Below, piece by piece: positions 17,551 through 26,911 of a DNA stretch of 64,000 nt. The stretch's first letter is position 1, and the number at the start of each line of letters is the position of its first letter. The notes under the pieces were generated by a model. It ran no database searches. It saw only the letters and a program-made list of their open reading frames with translations, and was not told where the DNA came from. A program made the translations under genes and the position numbers. The DNA is taken from the NCBI RefSeq assembly GCF_900115755.1, contig NZ_FOXQ01000014.1:83000-146999 (forward strand), given 5' to 3'. The stretch comes from Parafilimonas terrae (GTDB lineage Bacteria; Bacteroidota; Bacteroidia; Chitinophagales; Chitinophagaceae).

Positions 17551-18048
17551 TTACATAAAATTATTCTCGTCGGCGCTCGGGCCGTAGCTGCCGGGTATTG
17601 GAATATTCAATAACCTTAAATAAACGCCCAATTGTGCGCGGTGATGTATTTGCTGGCTTAATGCCATTCTTATTACATCAATCTTTGGATCTGTACTGAA
17701 TATTTTCGCGCCGCTTCTTAGCGTCCACGGCTTATCCAGCAGTGCTTCAGCTCCGGGTGTTAATGCAGCAAGGCCATCATTATAACTTTTTTCAAAAGCT
17801 GCCAGCAATTCTTTTGTATTGCTAACCCTGGGATTCTCATAAGGCTTTTCAAAATCGAGCTCATCAGTTTTAATCACCATCGAAATCCAGGCCGGCAAAT
17901 CGGCTAAATGTTCTGTGAGCTGCTTCATGCTCATGCTTTTTTCATGCGGCTTGTAATCCCATTTATTTTCAGGAACGCGTGAAAGCATTTTGCGGGTAGT
18001 GGCGCCTTCTTCAATAAACTGTTGCTTAAAAAATTCGATGAATGTCAT
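17551..18048 (-). CDS. DinB family protein
   Basis: Four-helix-bundle protein of 165 residues of the DinB/YfiT type. Expected metal-binding histidines are in LTEHLADLPAW and SQQIHHRAQLGVYLRLL. Members act as thiol-dependent transferases or hydrolases, and many remain uncharacterised. It starts 47 bases after the end of the WYL regulator gene on the same strand and shares its terminator, so the two form an operon; this pairing is common in Bacteroidota. Exact reaction unknown. Confidence 0.85.
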   Translation of the reverse strand: MTFIEFFKQQFIEEGATTRKMLSRVPENKWDYKPHEKSMSMKQLTEHLADLPAWISMVIKTDELDFEKPYENPRVSNTKELLAAFEKSYNDGLAALTPGAEALLDKPWTLRSGAKIFSTDPKIDVIRMALSQQIHHRAQLGVYLRLLNIPIPGSYGPSADENNFM

Positions 18049-18095
18049 AGTTATTTTGTTTTAATACACAAAATAACTGCGGAGTTGTGACAGCC

Positions 18096-19064
18096 CTATG
18101 TCAGCAGCATTTGGCTTTGTTCAATTTTTTTCAAAATATTTTCGCCGATATTTAAAACCACATCATTTAGCTCTACTGGTTCTATAATTTTTGCATGGTC
18201 GCCAAACATCATAAACCATCTTGCAAAACCCATGAGTGAGCTGCTTAAAAAAGTCATGCGCACTATATCTTCTTCAAATTCTTCTTTCACAAAACCATGA
18301 TAATATTTTTCCTGGCCAAAGTATTTAAAGATGCTGCTTTCCGCTTCTATCACCACTTTCGTGAGCTCGCACTCATGCGACATCCGCCGCATAAATTCCT
18401 GCAATGAAGGATGCGTTTGCCCAAACGTTTCTTCTGTGAAAATAAGTTTCTCTATGCGGTCTGTGCGAAAGTTGCGATAGTCATTCCGCAGCCTGCAAAA
18501 AGCCACGAGGTGCCAGTTATTGCCAAGGTTGTAAATACCCACCGGCTCTACTTTTCTGCGTGTTAATTTATTGCCTTCAATAGCGCTGTAAGTTATCTCC
18601 AGAACGGCTTTGGCCGCCACAGCTTTTAATATAGACTGAAGATGTAATTCTTCAGGCTTTTCGCGCTTAAAGGCCGGGTGTTCCAATACTGCAACGTGAT
18701 CATCAATTTCTTCAATATGATCTTTTTCTGCAAACCTTAATACTGCCTTTATTTTATCCAACGCTGCATTATAATGGCGTGCTGAATTTTTATCTGTTTT
18801 TGATTGCATGAGCTTGGCGGCAGTAAGCAGCGCCGATGTTTCATCCTGCGTAAACATTACCGGCGGCAGTTTATATCCTTCCATTAAACTATAACCTGTG
18901 CCCGCTTCCCCAATAATGGGCACGCCGGATTCCTGCAAAGCATGTATATCGCGGTAAACCGTGCGCAGGCTTATGCTGAATTTATCGGCAATATGCTGCG
19001 CCTTTACCAATCGTTTTGATTGTAATTGTATAAGTATGGCTGATAAACGGTCAATGCGGTTCAT
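18096..19064 (-). CDS. WYL-domain HTH transcriptional regulator (YafY type)
   Basis: Regulator of 322 residues. The N-terminal helix-turn-helix covers about residues 1-60 (LSAILIQLQSKRLVKAQHIA DKFSISLRTVYRDIHALQ), and the WYL domain lies around 150-220, with VEPVGIYNLGNNWHLVAFCR and the arginine-rich FRTDRIEKL. WYL domains bind small ligands or nucleic acid, and several WYL proteins repress defence genes. Its operon includes dinB. The divergent neighbour at 19187 encodes a TIR-domain protein, and a perfect inverted repeat lies 22 bases upstream of this gene. Confidence 0.88.
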   Translation of the reverse strand: MNRIDRLSAILIQLQSKRLVKAQHIADKFSISLRTVYRDIHALQESGVPIIGEAGTGYSLMEGYKLPPVMFTQDETSALLTAAKLMQSKTDKNSARHYNAALDKIKAVLRFAEKDHIEEIDDHVAVLEHPAFKREKPEELHLQSILKAVAAKAVLEITYSAIEGNKLTRRKVEPVGIYNLGNNWHLVAFCRLRNDYRNFRTDRIEKLIFTEETFGQTHPSLQEFMRRMSHECELTKVVIEAESSIFKYFGQEKYYHGFVKEEFEEDIVRMTFLSSSLMGFARWFMMFGDHAKIIEPVELNDVVLNIGENILKKIEQSQMLLT

Positions 19065-19085
19065 ACAATTATATTGGGGATGAAA

Positions 19086-19102
19086 TTACAATTGTATTGT
19101 AA
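19086..19102. promoter_or_regulatory. Candidate operator in the WYL / TIR divergent spacer
   Basis: TTACAAT-TGT-ATTGTAA is a perfect inverted repeat with 7-base arms. A related sequence (ATACAATTATATTG) sits next to the WYL start codon. It is placed for autoregulation by the WYL protein and could also act on the divergent TIR gene 85 bases away. Confidence 0.5.
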
Positions 19103-19186
19103 ATAGAAGAAATTTAAGCCGAAACCTGCACCTGCTATAATAATTGCAACATAGAAGGTTGTACTTTAGTAGGAAAATCATTTCTA

Positions 19187-20272
19187 ATGCCTGATATACC
19201 TATGACAACATATAAACCGCCGGGTGACCTTGATTACCTGCAGGCTATTGACGAAGCCTTTTCTACCGCAATGGTAACTATCCAGTTTCAGGATAAAGCA
19301 AGAACTGACCAGGCTCTCATGCAGGCCAGAACAGCATTTAAAAAATTATCCCCTGCGGTTGAAAACAATTTCAGGTTGATTGCAGAAGGCCAGGTGAATT
19401 ACATAGAATTAGTTGCCGCCTTATTGAAAATGACATTATACCAGGCCGAGGCCAAAATAGAGAAAGCGGTGGAGCAATATAAAAATGCACTTTCAACATG
19501 CAGGAGTGGTTTTGGCTTGATGCAGCAGCTTGTTCCGCAGTATGAAGATGAAAATGAAAAGAAAATATTATTAGGTTATTTATTTAAAATATTTGAACTG
19601 TTTATAGAAGGCCTGGGATTAGCACTGCAGATGCAAATAGACAGGAAACAGGGCAAATTTGTATCAGAACCGGAAGTGTTGAAACAAACAGTGGCAACCT
19701 GGAAAAAAATTGAAGAGCTTGACTTTATTAATGTGCCTGCAATAATTGCTTTACGTGAATCTTTTACGCAACAGGCCGGGATATATGAGAACACTATTGA
19801 ACGGCTGCTGAATGAACAGAAAACAATAAGTTTTTTGCCGCCATTGGCAAGGAAAGTTTTTATTATACACGGCCACGATGAAGGTAATTTACGCCTGCTG
19901 GAAAACATGCTTGAAGATGAATTTGAACTTGATGTGGTTGTATTAAAAGATGAGGCAAACCTTGGGGATTCTGTAATAGAAAAGTTTGAAGAAATGGCAA
20001 GGTTCTGCGGTTATGCGATTGCTGTTCTCTCACCTGATGATATTATTAAGAATAAAAACACAAAATATTTTCAGGCAAGGCCAAATGTATTGTTTGAAAT
20101 GGGCTGGTTTTGCGGGCGCTTTGGCAGGTCGAGGGTTTGCATTATAAAACAAAAACAATTGCAGTTGCCTTCCGATCTTGGTGGCGTAATTACACTGGAA
20201 TACCATGAATCTGTTGAAGAACTGGAAGGCAAACTGAGAAAGGAATTAACCGCTGCGGGCATTTTAGTTTAA
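19187..20272 (+). CDS. TIR-like domain protein (CAP12/Pycsar effector type)
   Basis: Protein of 361 residues. The C-terminal part from about residue 220 is a TIR-like domain of the predicted nucleotide-binding group (CAP12/Pycsar effector TIR): RKVFIIHGHDEG (222-233), VIEKFEEMARFCGYAIAVLS PDD, and NVLFEMGWFCGRFGRSRVC (300-318) with the conserved Glu304. TIRs of this kind can degrade NAD+ when triggered. The first 215 residues are helical with repeat-like spacing and no family I recognise; they may sense the trigger or form oligomers. No cyclase gene is adjacent, so this would be a stand-alone effector. Start ATG at 19187; a second ATG at 19202 is possible. Confidence 0.8.
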   Translation: MPDIPMTTYKPPGDLDYLQAIDEAFSTAMVTIQFQDKARTDQALMQARTAFKKLSPAVENNFRLIAEGQVNYIELVAALLKMTLYQAEAKIEKAVEQYKNALSTCRSGFGLMQQLVPQYEDENEKKILLGYLFKIFELFIEGLGLALQMQIDRKQGKFVSEPEVLKQTVATWKKIEELDFINVPAIIALRESFTQQAGIYENTIERLLNEQKTISFLPPLARKVFIIHGHDEGNLRLLENMLEDEFELDVVVLKDEANLGDSVIEKFEEMARFCGYAIAVLSPDDIIKNKNTKYFQARPNVLFEMGWFCGRFGRSRVCIIKQKQLQLPSDLGGVITLEYHESVEELEGKLRKELTAAGILV

Positions 20273-20317
20273 ACTAATAAACTAATCAAAAGCGCAAGAA
20301 ATATTTGCCAACATTTA

Positions 20318-20818
20318 CTAATGCGGGTCGAAACTACTTACCTCTTTTGCCAATACATCAGGATCTTCTGTGGGCGACAATTTTTTCACTTCTTTCAATT
20401 GCTTATCGTAAAGAACGATGTAAGGAAATTTCTGAATGTTATAATATTTCTGCACAATAAATGTGAGTCCTTCTGTTCCTATTTTAAAATAAGGCTTTGT
20501 TGCTACATTATAAGCCTGGTCAAACGTTTTTATTTCATTCACAGGCTGATAAGTTATCATTATAATTTGTTTATTCTTCAACTGGCTTTCCTGGCGCATC
20601 AATGCATCCATAAAATGTTTGCAATGATCGCAGGTGGGAGAAAAATAAACAAGTACCGTTGGCGTATTCTGTTTTAATCCCTGGTAAGTAAACATATTAC
20701 CGTTGGTTAATGTTATTTTGAACGGTGCAATATTTTTCGATGGCTGTGCAAACGAAAAATAACCAATGCTGCAGGCAATTAAAAAAGTAAAAATTCTTTT
20801 AAGCATAAGTTTCCTCAT
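20318..20818 (-). CDS. Thioredoxin-like (TlpA-type) exported protein
   Basis: Exported protein of 166 residues with a signal peptide ending FSFAQ. The thioredoxin fold has the redox pair C63-DH-C66 in YFSPTCDHCKHFM and a cis-proline at P132 (KFPYIVLYD). It probably works in the periplasm as a thiol reductase or resident oxidoreductase. It is followed by the GH32 gene's end on the same strand upstream (54 bases), but the two functions are not obviously linked. An in-frame ATG at 20806 (MLKRIF) is an alternative start. Confidence 0.85.
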   Translation of the reverse strand: MRKLMLKRIFTFLIACSIGYFSFAQPSKNIAPFKITLTNGNMFTYQGLKQNTPTVLVYFSPTCDHCKHFMDALMRQESQLKNKQIIMITYQPVNEIKTFDQAYNVATKPYFKIGTEGLTFIVQKYYNIQKFPYIVLYDKQLKEVKKLSPTEDPDVLAKEVSSFDPH

Positions 20819-20871
20819 ATTGATTTTTAAGCAGGCATGAAATCATAATCATATATAGCAAAAGCAGGTTC

Positions 20872-22410
20872 TTATTTCCCACGATTTGACAAATCCCTGA
20901 TCTTTATATTTTTTATTTCAGCGCTTCCGCCTGCTGCAAAAGCTGTAATGTTATCAGCGTGTTCACCGGGATAAATATAAGTAGTTAAAGCTGCTTCACC
21001 ATCATTCACAAAAACCTCCAGTGAAGATTTATCTAACAGTATGGTTAATTTAACAGCGTTGCTATTGCCTTCTATATCGATTGTCCTCTTAAGTGCATGC
21101 TCATTTAATTTACCGCCGGCATTTGTCCGGTCAACAGTTAGCTGGCGGGTTGAACTATTATAACTGATTACTGTTTCATTAATCACTTTTCCGCCTTCAT
21201 CTTTTTGCTGCGCTATCCTGAAACCCGCTACAGCATTGGGTTTTACATTCAGTTCAGCGTCGAGCCAGTAAGCATTACCCTTTATTTTACCAGCCTTATC
21301 AGGATTTATTTCTTCATTATTTAATTCCAGGTTTGCAACAGAAACAACATTATCGGAAAGCTTATCAAGGCTCTTTGTAATAACAGATGATGGTTTTTGA
21401 ATGAGCCGGTAACCTTCCGGTGTTTGCTTTAAACTCAAATCTCTTGGTATTGACATTTGCCCGCGCCATGGCCATGTAGGTTGCGTATTGGGGATCATCC
21501 AGCCAATATAAATCTTTTTATCGCCAGGCACATTATTCCAGGGAATGGCGGCATAATAGGTGTCGCCATAGTCAAGTGGCAATACTTTGTCTGCAGCATT
21601 ATCATTCTTAAATTCCTTACCATCAAAATCGCCCACAAAATATTGTTCAAATACGCCGCGTTCGCCACCTGCCGCCGATATGCCCAAAACCCATTTTTTT
21701 ACATTCGTTCCTTCAACCGGCAACTGAATTAAGAAAGGGCATTCCCAATTGGCGCCGGTATAACCCTGCGGCCCGAATTCGCTCAGCAATGTCCAGTCTT
21801 TTAAATTAGGAGAACTGTAAAATTGCGCTTTATGCATATCGGGCACCACTACTGTCATTAACCAAAATTTTCCCGGTTCATACCAGAAAACATTGGGGTC
21901 TCTGAAGTCGAGCCTGTTTAAATCAACAACAGGATTTTTTTCATAATTCACAAACGTTTTGCCACCATCATTGCTGTAAGCTATGTATTGTGATTCATTG
22001 CGCCTGTTAGGGCTGTGCGCTGTGTAAATAGCCACCACGCATCCGCCGTTTTTGCAAAAGCCGCTGGTATTGTTTTTATCCCAAACAGCGCTGCCCGAAA
22101 ATATCCAGGTGGTATCGCTATCTTTTATTTTTTCAGGAATAGCTATGGGCAAATGCTTCCAGTGAATAAGATCGGTGCTCACGGCATGGCCCCAGCTCAT
22201 GTGCCCCCAGAAATTTTCAAATGGGTTCTGCTGATTATACAGATGATATTCGCCGTTGAGATAAAGCAAACCATTAGGATCGTTTGTCCAGTTTTTATCA
22301 GGCGTGAAATGATACACCGGCCGCCATTGCAGTGTGGGTATATTATCAGACTGGGCAATTAATGCCACTTTAATAAGCACACTTGAAAAACAAAGCAATA
22401 ATCGTTTCAT
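20872..22410 (-). CDS. Glycoside hydrolase family 32 enzyme (fructan hydrolase)
   Basis: Exported 512-residue enzyme with the three GH32 signatures: WTNDPNG (nucleophile Asp44), FRDPNVFW (transition-state Asp171) and NWECPFL (acid/base Glu223). The N-terminal five-bladed propeller is followed by a beta-sandwich from about residue 350. It hydrolyses fructosyl bonds in levan, inulin or sucrose; which one cannot be read from these motifs. A signal peptide (LLLCFSSVLIKVALIAQ) places it in the periplasm or outside. No SusC/SusD or fructokinase genes are adjacent. Confidence 0.92.
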   Translation of the reverse strand: MKRLLLCFSSVLIKVALIAQSDNIPTLQWRPVYHFTPDKNWTNDPNGLLYLNGEYHLYNQQNPFENFWGHMSWGHAVSTDLIHWKHLPIAIPEKIKDSDTTWIFSGSAVWDKNNTSGFCKNGGCVVAIYTAHSPNRRNESQYIAYSNDGGKTFVNYEKNPVVDLNRLDFRDPNVFWYEPGKFWLMTVVVPDMHKAQFYSSPNLKDWTLLSEFGPQGYTGANWECPFLIQLPVEGTNVKKWVLGISAAGGERGVFEQYFVGDFDGKEFKNDNAADKVLPLDYGDTYYAAIPWNNVPGDKKIYIGWMIPNTQPTWPWRGQMSIPRDLSLKQTPEGYRLIQKPSSVITKSLDKLSDNVVSVANLELNNEEINPDKAGKIKGNAYWLDAELNVKPNAVAGFRIAQQKDEGGKVINETVISYNSSTRQLTVDRTNAGGKLNEHALKRTIDIEGNSNAVKLTILLDKSSLEVFVNDGEAALTTYIYPGEHADNITAFAAGGSAEIKNIKIRDLSNRGK

Positions 22411-22581
22411 AATTTTTCCTGTTAACAGTTACGTAGCCAAATTACAGGATGCACCTTAAACTTCAAATATTTCCATATTGTTATCATTAGTGCGTACTAC
22501 AAATTGAGTATTTCAGGGGTTAATGATTTAATAAATTTTTGCATGGTCTAAAACTTTATTCATTCAAAACAACCATGCTTT

Positions 22582-25500
22582 ATGAAACGTATGAGACTTC
22601 TACTCTTTTTTCTTGCATTACTCTGTATGAAAAACAGTATGGCCGCAGAAAGCGAGCCTAACGATACAAAAGCGCAGGCAAACACGCTTGCCCTGGGCGG
22701 GAGCAATTCAGGCGCCATCGGCTCTGCTACCGATATAGATTGGTGGAAGGTAACTACCAACAGCGATGGCAAACTGAATATTACTATTACCGTTTCCAAC
22801 AGTGAAAATATATGGTGCCAGATATATGATAATGATGGCACCACGCTTTTAACAGAGGGCTATACTGCAACCACTGCAACAGTTTCGCAGGACGGGCTTG
22901 CAAAAGGCACGTATTATTTAAAACTTTATCCGTACTACAGCAAGCACATGCCTGCTTATACTGTTTCAAATACTTTAACTAAGCCCGGCCAGGTAAATGA
23001 TACAGAACCTAATGATTCCAGGGCTGCAGCTATTATACTGCCGCTGAATAGCAGCGTAACAGGCCATATAAATTATTATTATAACAATAAAAGAGATTCA
23101 TCAGACTGGTATAAATTAACCACAACCGAAAACGGGCGTATTCGCTTAACTATATCTTCTGCCAATGGCAAGAACGTATGGGCTTATTTATATGATAATG
23201 ATGGAACTACTCAATTGGATGCCGGTTATACATCCGGGAATGCGGTTGTGGTTAATAAAGATGGCCTTGCTGCCGGTATTTATTATATAAAAATCAAACC
23301 ATACTACACAAACGATTTTGCGCCCTATACTTTATCTGACAGCTTGTTTACACCAACAGAAGCAAATGATACCGAGCCAAACAATTTAAAAGCGCAGTCG
23401 CTTACGCTGCCATTAAACAGCAGTGTAACCGGCCATATAAATTATTATTATAACAATAAAAGAGACAGTTCTGACTGGTATAAATTAACAACCAACAACG
23501 ATGGCCGCATACGCCTTACAATTAAATCCGGCAACGGACAAAATGTTTGGGCATATTTATACGATAAAGATGGCATAACGGAATTGGATGCCGGTTACAC
23601 ATCAGGCAATAAGGTTGTAGTAAATAAAGATGGCCTTGCTGCCGGCACTTATTACGTAAAGGTGAAGACCTATTATACCTCTGAATTTGCGCCTTATACA
23701 TTATACGACAGCCTGTTTACAACACATGAAAATGATACTGAACCTAATAACTCAAAAGCACAGGCAATTTCATTACCATTGAATGACGGTGTTAAAGGCC
23801 ATATTAATTACTATTATGATAACAAGAAAGACAGTTCTGACTGGTATAAGCTGGTAACCAACAGCGGCGGCAGGATACGTTTAAAAATCACATCTGCCAA
23901 CGGCCAGAACGTATGGGCTTACCTGTATGATAATGATGGTACAACACAATTAGATGCAGGCTACACCTCAGGCTCTGCCGTTGTTGCAAATAAAGATGGC
24001 CTTGCTGCCGGCACTTATTACGTAAAGGTTAAGACCTATTATACTTCAGAGTTTGCGCCTTATACGCTGGAAGATAGTTTGTTTACGCCGGAACAGTTAG
24101 ACGATTCTGAACCAAATAATACGAGGGCGCAGGCGCTTACCTTACCGTTAAATGGCAGCACAACCGGATATGTAAACTACTATTACGATCACTATAAAGA
24201 CACAGCCGATTGGTATAAACTAACAACATTAAAAGATGGTGTTATCACACTTAATTTACAGTCTTACAATGGTCAGAATAAGTGGGTTTATTTGTTTGAT
24301 AATAATGGCACCACACTTTTAAAATCTGCCTATTCCTCCACCAGCACCTCTGTTACGTTTGATGGGGCACAGGCCGGCACTTATTATGTAAGGGTAAACC
24401 CCTATTATACCTCAGAATTTGGCCCGTACACATTAAGCAATACGGTCACTTATTATTCTTTTGAAAATGACACCGAACCAAATGGCTATGCAAACCAGGG
24501 CCAGGTGGTTACACCAAATGCAACAACAGGTGGCCATGCAGGTTTCTACTATAATAGCAGGCGGGATACCGCAGACTGGTTTAAATTAAACTATACAGGC
24601 AAAGACGGCAACCTCAGCTTTACTGTTAAACAGGAAGAAAAGAAAACAGGTGGCTATGATAACCTTTGGTTCAGGTTGTATAAGGATACAACTGCTTCAC
24701 CCGTTCATTCAAGTTATGCAGCCGTTGCTAACCGCAAAGTTGACCTTACCGGATTGAAGAAAGGTGATTACTGGATAAAAGTTATCCCTTATTACAGCTC
24801 TGATTTTTCAAGCTATTCATTCCTTAATACATTCACGCCGGAAGAAGAAGATCTTTGTGATGGAATAGATAACGACGGTGATGGAGAGATAGATGAGGAT
24901 GCCGAAAAATTCACCTTCTATGCCGATGCTGATGGTGACGGCTATGGCAACCCGGGCGTTACCAAAATGTCATGTTCCCAGCCTTTTGGTTATGTAAGCA
25001 ATAATAAAGATTGCAATGATGATGATAATTCAATCTACCCCGGCGCTCCTGAATTGTGTGATGGAAAGGATAACGATTGTGATGGTTTTACAGATGAAGA
25101 CGGCGGCGTTACATGGTATAAAGATGCTGATGGTGATGGCTATGGCGATGCTTCCATTTCTCAAAAAGCATGCGCACAGCCAACAGGGTATGTTGCTGAT
25201 AATACTGATTGTAACGATGCAGATAATTCAATCTATCCCGGCGCTCCTGAATTGTGCGATGGAAAGGATAACGATTGTGATGGTTTAACGGATGAAGACG
25301 GCGGCGTTACATGGTATAAAGATGCTGATGGTGATGGCTATGGCGATGCTTCCATTTCTCAAAAAGCATGCGCACAGCCAACAGGGTATGTTGCTGATAA
25401 TACTGATTGTAACGATGCAGATAATTCCATCTACCCAGGCGCTCCTGAATTGTGCGATGGAAAGGATAACGATTGTGATGGTTTAACGGATGAAGACGGC

Positions 25501-26754
25501 GGCGTTACATGGTATAAAGATGCCGATGGTGATGGTTACGGCAATGCTTCCATTTCTCAAAAAGCATGTGCACAGCCAACAGGTTATGTTGCTGATAATA
25601 CAGATTGTAATGATGCAGATAATTCAATCTACCCCGGCGCTCCTGAATTGTGCGATGGAAAGGATAACGATTGTGATGGTTTAACGGATGAAGACGGCGG
25701 CATTACATGGTATAAAGATGCCGATGGTGATGGTTACGGCGATGCTTCCATCTCACAAAAAGCATGTGCACAGCCAACAGGGTATGTTGCTGACAATACT
25801 GATTGTAACGATGCAGATAATTCAATCTATCCCGGCGCTCCTGAATTGTGCGATGGAAAGGATAATGATTGTGATGGTTCAACGGATGAAGACGGCGGCG
25901 TTACATGGTATAAAGATGCCGACGGTGATGGTTACGGCGATGCTTCCATTTCTCAAAAAGCATGTGCACAGCCAACAGGTTATGTTGCTGATAATACAGA
26001 TTGTGATGACAACGATGCTGAGGTTTATCCGGGCGCAATTGAAATTGCCGATGGTAAAGACAACAATTGCAATGGGGAAATTGATGAAGGCACAGACACG
26101 GGCAACAATGTTGGCGTATCTGTTTATGATATGATTCAGAAGGAGCCGGATTCAAAGAATGCCAATATGCCGTTCATAGTAAGATTAGGCAAACCTTCAG
26201 ACCGCGAAGTAAGGGTTGATTATACTACGCAGGATAATTCTGCTAAAGCTGGTTCAGATTACATAGCAAAAAACGGCACCGTAGTATTCGCTCCGGGAGA
26301 AAGGGTTAAACGCATTGTTATATCCATTAAAGGCGATGCTGTAAAGGAAAAAACCGAAAAATTCAACGTGGTGCTGAGCAACCCGGTAAATGCTCACCTG
26401 GGCAGAAAAACAGCATCAGGGCTTATTATTGATAATGACGATAAAAAAGTACAGGCTATCGAAGATGATCGGGCAGCAAGCATAACGCCATCAATTGATA
26501 AAGGATTGAAAATTTCGCCCAACCCGGCATCAGGAATGGCTAATATTTCCCTTGCCGGCTACAGCGGAACTGTAACTATACTCGTAAGCAATATGCAGGG
26601 CAAAATGCTGTTGCAGAAGAAAGTACAGCTCTCTTTATCCAAACTGGCTTCCGAATCACTGGACGTTTCCATGTATGCCAATGGCATGTACATAGTAACA
26701 GTTATTGATGAAAAAGGAAACAGGCAAACGGTACAATTAGTTGTGCAGAAATAG
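22582..26754 (+). CDS. Giant secreted repeat protein with type IX sorting tail
   Basis: Protein of 1390 residues, probably secreted by the type IX system and displayed on the surface. Order: signal peptide (1-22); six pre-peptidase-like beta domains of about 120 residues starting near 23, 139, 261, 383, 506 and 628, each opening with (N/D)D(T/S)EPN; a run of MopE-like Asp/Asn-rich units (756-1172) with DADGDGYG and CDGKDNDCDG loops, likely calcium or metal binding; a Calx-beta domain (about 1174-1283); and a Por-type sorting domain (ISPNPASGMANISL to the end). No catalytic domain is seen. Likely role is adhesion or a calcium-stiffened surface fibre (inferred). Ends with a strong terminator. 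Confidence 0.85.
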   Translation: MKRMRLLLFFLALLCMKNSMAAESEPNDTKAQANTLALGGSNSGAIGSATDIDWWKVTTNSDGKLNITITVSNSENIWCQIYDNDGTTLLTEGYTATTATVSQDGLAKGTYYLKLYPYYSKHMPAYTVSNTLTKPGQVNDTEPNDSRAAAIILPLNSSVTGHINYYYNNKRDSSDWYKLTTTENGRIRLTISSANGKNVWAYLYDNDGTTQLDAGYTSGNAVVVNKDGLAAGIYYIKIKPYYTNDFAPYTLSDSLFTPTEANDTEPNNLKAQSLTLPLNSSVTGHINYYYNNKRDSSDWYKLTTNNDGRIRLTIKSGNGQNVWAYLYDKDGITELDAGYTSGNKVVVNKDGLAAGTYYVKVKTYYTSEFAPYTLYDSLFTTHENDTEPNNSKAQAISLPLNDGVKGHINYYYDNKKDSSDWYKLVTNSGGRIRLKITSANGQNVWAYLYDNDGTTQLDAGYTSGSAVVANKDGLAAGTYYVKVKTYYTSEFAPYTLEDSLFTPEQLDDSEPNNTRAQALTLPLNGSTTGYVNYYYDHYKDTADWYKLTTLKDGVITLNLQSYNGQNKWVYLFDNNGTTLLKSAYSSTSTSVTFDGAQAGTYYVRVNPYYTSEFGPYTLSNTVTYYSFENDTEPNGYANQGQVVTPNATTGGHAGFYYNSRRDTADWFKLNYTGKDGNLSFTVKQEEKKTGGYDNLWFRLYKDTTASPVHSSYAAVANRKVDLTGLKKGDYWIKVIPYYSSDFSSYSFLNTFTPEEEDLCDGIDNDGDGEIDEDAEKFTFYADADGDGYGNPGVTKMSCSQPFGYVSNNKDCNDDDNSIYPGAPELCDGKDNDCDGFTDEDGGVTWYKDADGDGYGDASISQKACAQPTGYVADNTDCNDADNSIYPGAPELCDGKDNDCDGLTDEDGGVTWYKDADGDGYGDASISQKACAQPTGYVADNTDCNDADNSIYPGAPELCDGKDNDCDGLTDEDGGVTWYKDADGDGYGNASISQKACAQPTGYVADNTDCNDADNSIYPGAPELCDGKDNDCDGLTDEDGGITWYKDADGDGYGDASISQKACAQPTGYVADNTDCNDADNSIYPGAPELCDGKDNDCDGSTDEDGGVTWYKDADGDGYGDASISQKACAQPTGYVADNTDCDDNDAEVYPGAIEIADGKDNNCNGEIDEGTDTGNNVGVSVYDMIQKEPDSKNANMPFIVRLGKPSDREVRVDYTTQDNSAKAGSDYIAKNGTVVFAPGERVKRIVISIKGDAVKEKTEKFNVVLSNPVNAHLGRKTASGLIIDNDDKKVQAIEDDRAASITPSIDKGLKISPNPASGMANISLAGYSGTVTILVSNMQGKMLLQKKVQLSLSKLASESLDVSMYANGMYIVTVIDEKGNRQTVQLVVQK
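25102..26091 (+). repeat. Five 198-bp in-frame tandem repeats
   Basis: Repeat units of 66 codons start at 25102, 25300, 25498, 25696 and 25894, each beginning GGVTWYKDADGDGYG (Ile for Val in the fourth). The first four are nearly identical at DNA level, with mainly synonymous changes; the last diverges near its end. A more diverged copy precedes them (24853-25101). Near identity implies recent duplication or ongoing homogenisation, and copy number could vary by slippage or recombination. Confidence 0.92.
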
Positions 26755-26788
26755 CCTGTTAACAACCCACTCACTGCTTTAATTGTAT

Positions 26789-26820
26789 AAAACCCGCCGG
26801 CAATGGCGGGTTTTATTTTT
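26789..26820 (+). terminator. Terminator of the giant repeat protein gene
   Basis: AACCCGCC (26791-26798) / GGCGGGTT (26805-26812) stem, six-base loop, followed by TTATTTTT. It lies 36 bases after the stop codon. Confidence 0.8.
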
Positions 26821-26854
26821 TTGCCACTATCACATTTAACGTTCAGGTAAGTAC

Positions 26855-26895
26855 AATAAAAAATCGTACAGCATGTTTTCCATACTGCACGATTT
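26855..26895 (-). terminator. Terminator of infC
   Basis: On the minus strand AAATCGTGCAGTATG (26895-26881) pairs with CATGCTGTACGATTT (26875-26861), 15 bp including two G-U pairs, loop GAAAA, then TTTATT. It stands 17 bases after the infC stop and closes the thrS-infC unit. Confidence 0.8.
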
Positions 26896-26911
26896 AAAAT
26901 TTATATAAACG

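Noticed and set aside
25102..26091. CRISPR array
   Set aside because: The repeats are 198 bp, contiguous and in frame, with no spacers.
25016..26134. Met/Ile-rich frames of 64-148 codons in the repeat region
   Set aside because: They are out-of-frame readings of the 198-bp repeats of the giant protein, with identical spacing.
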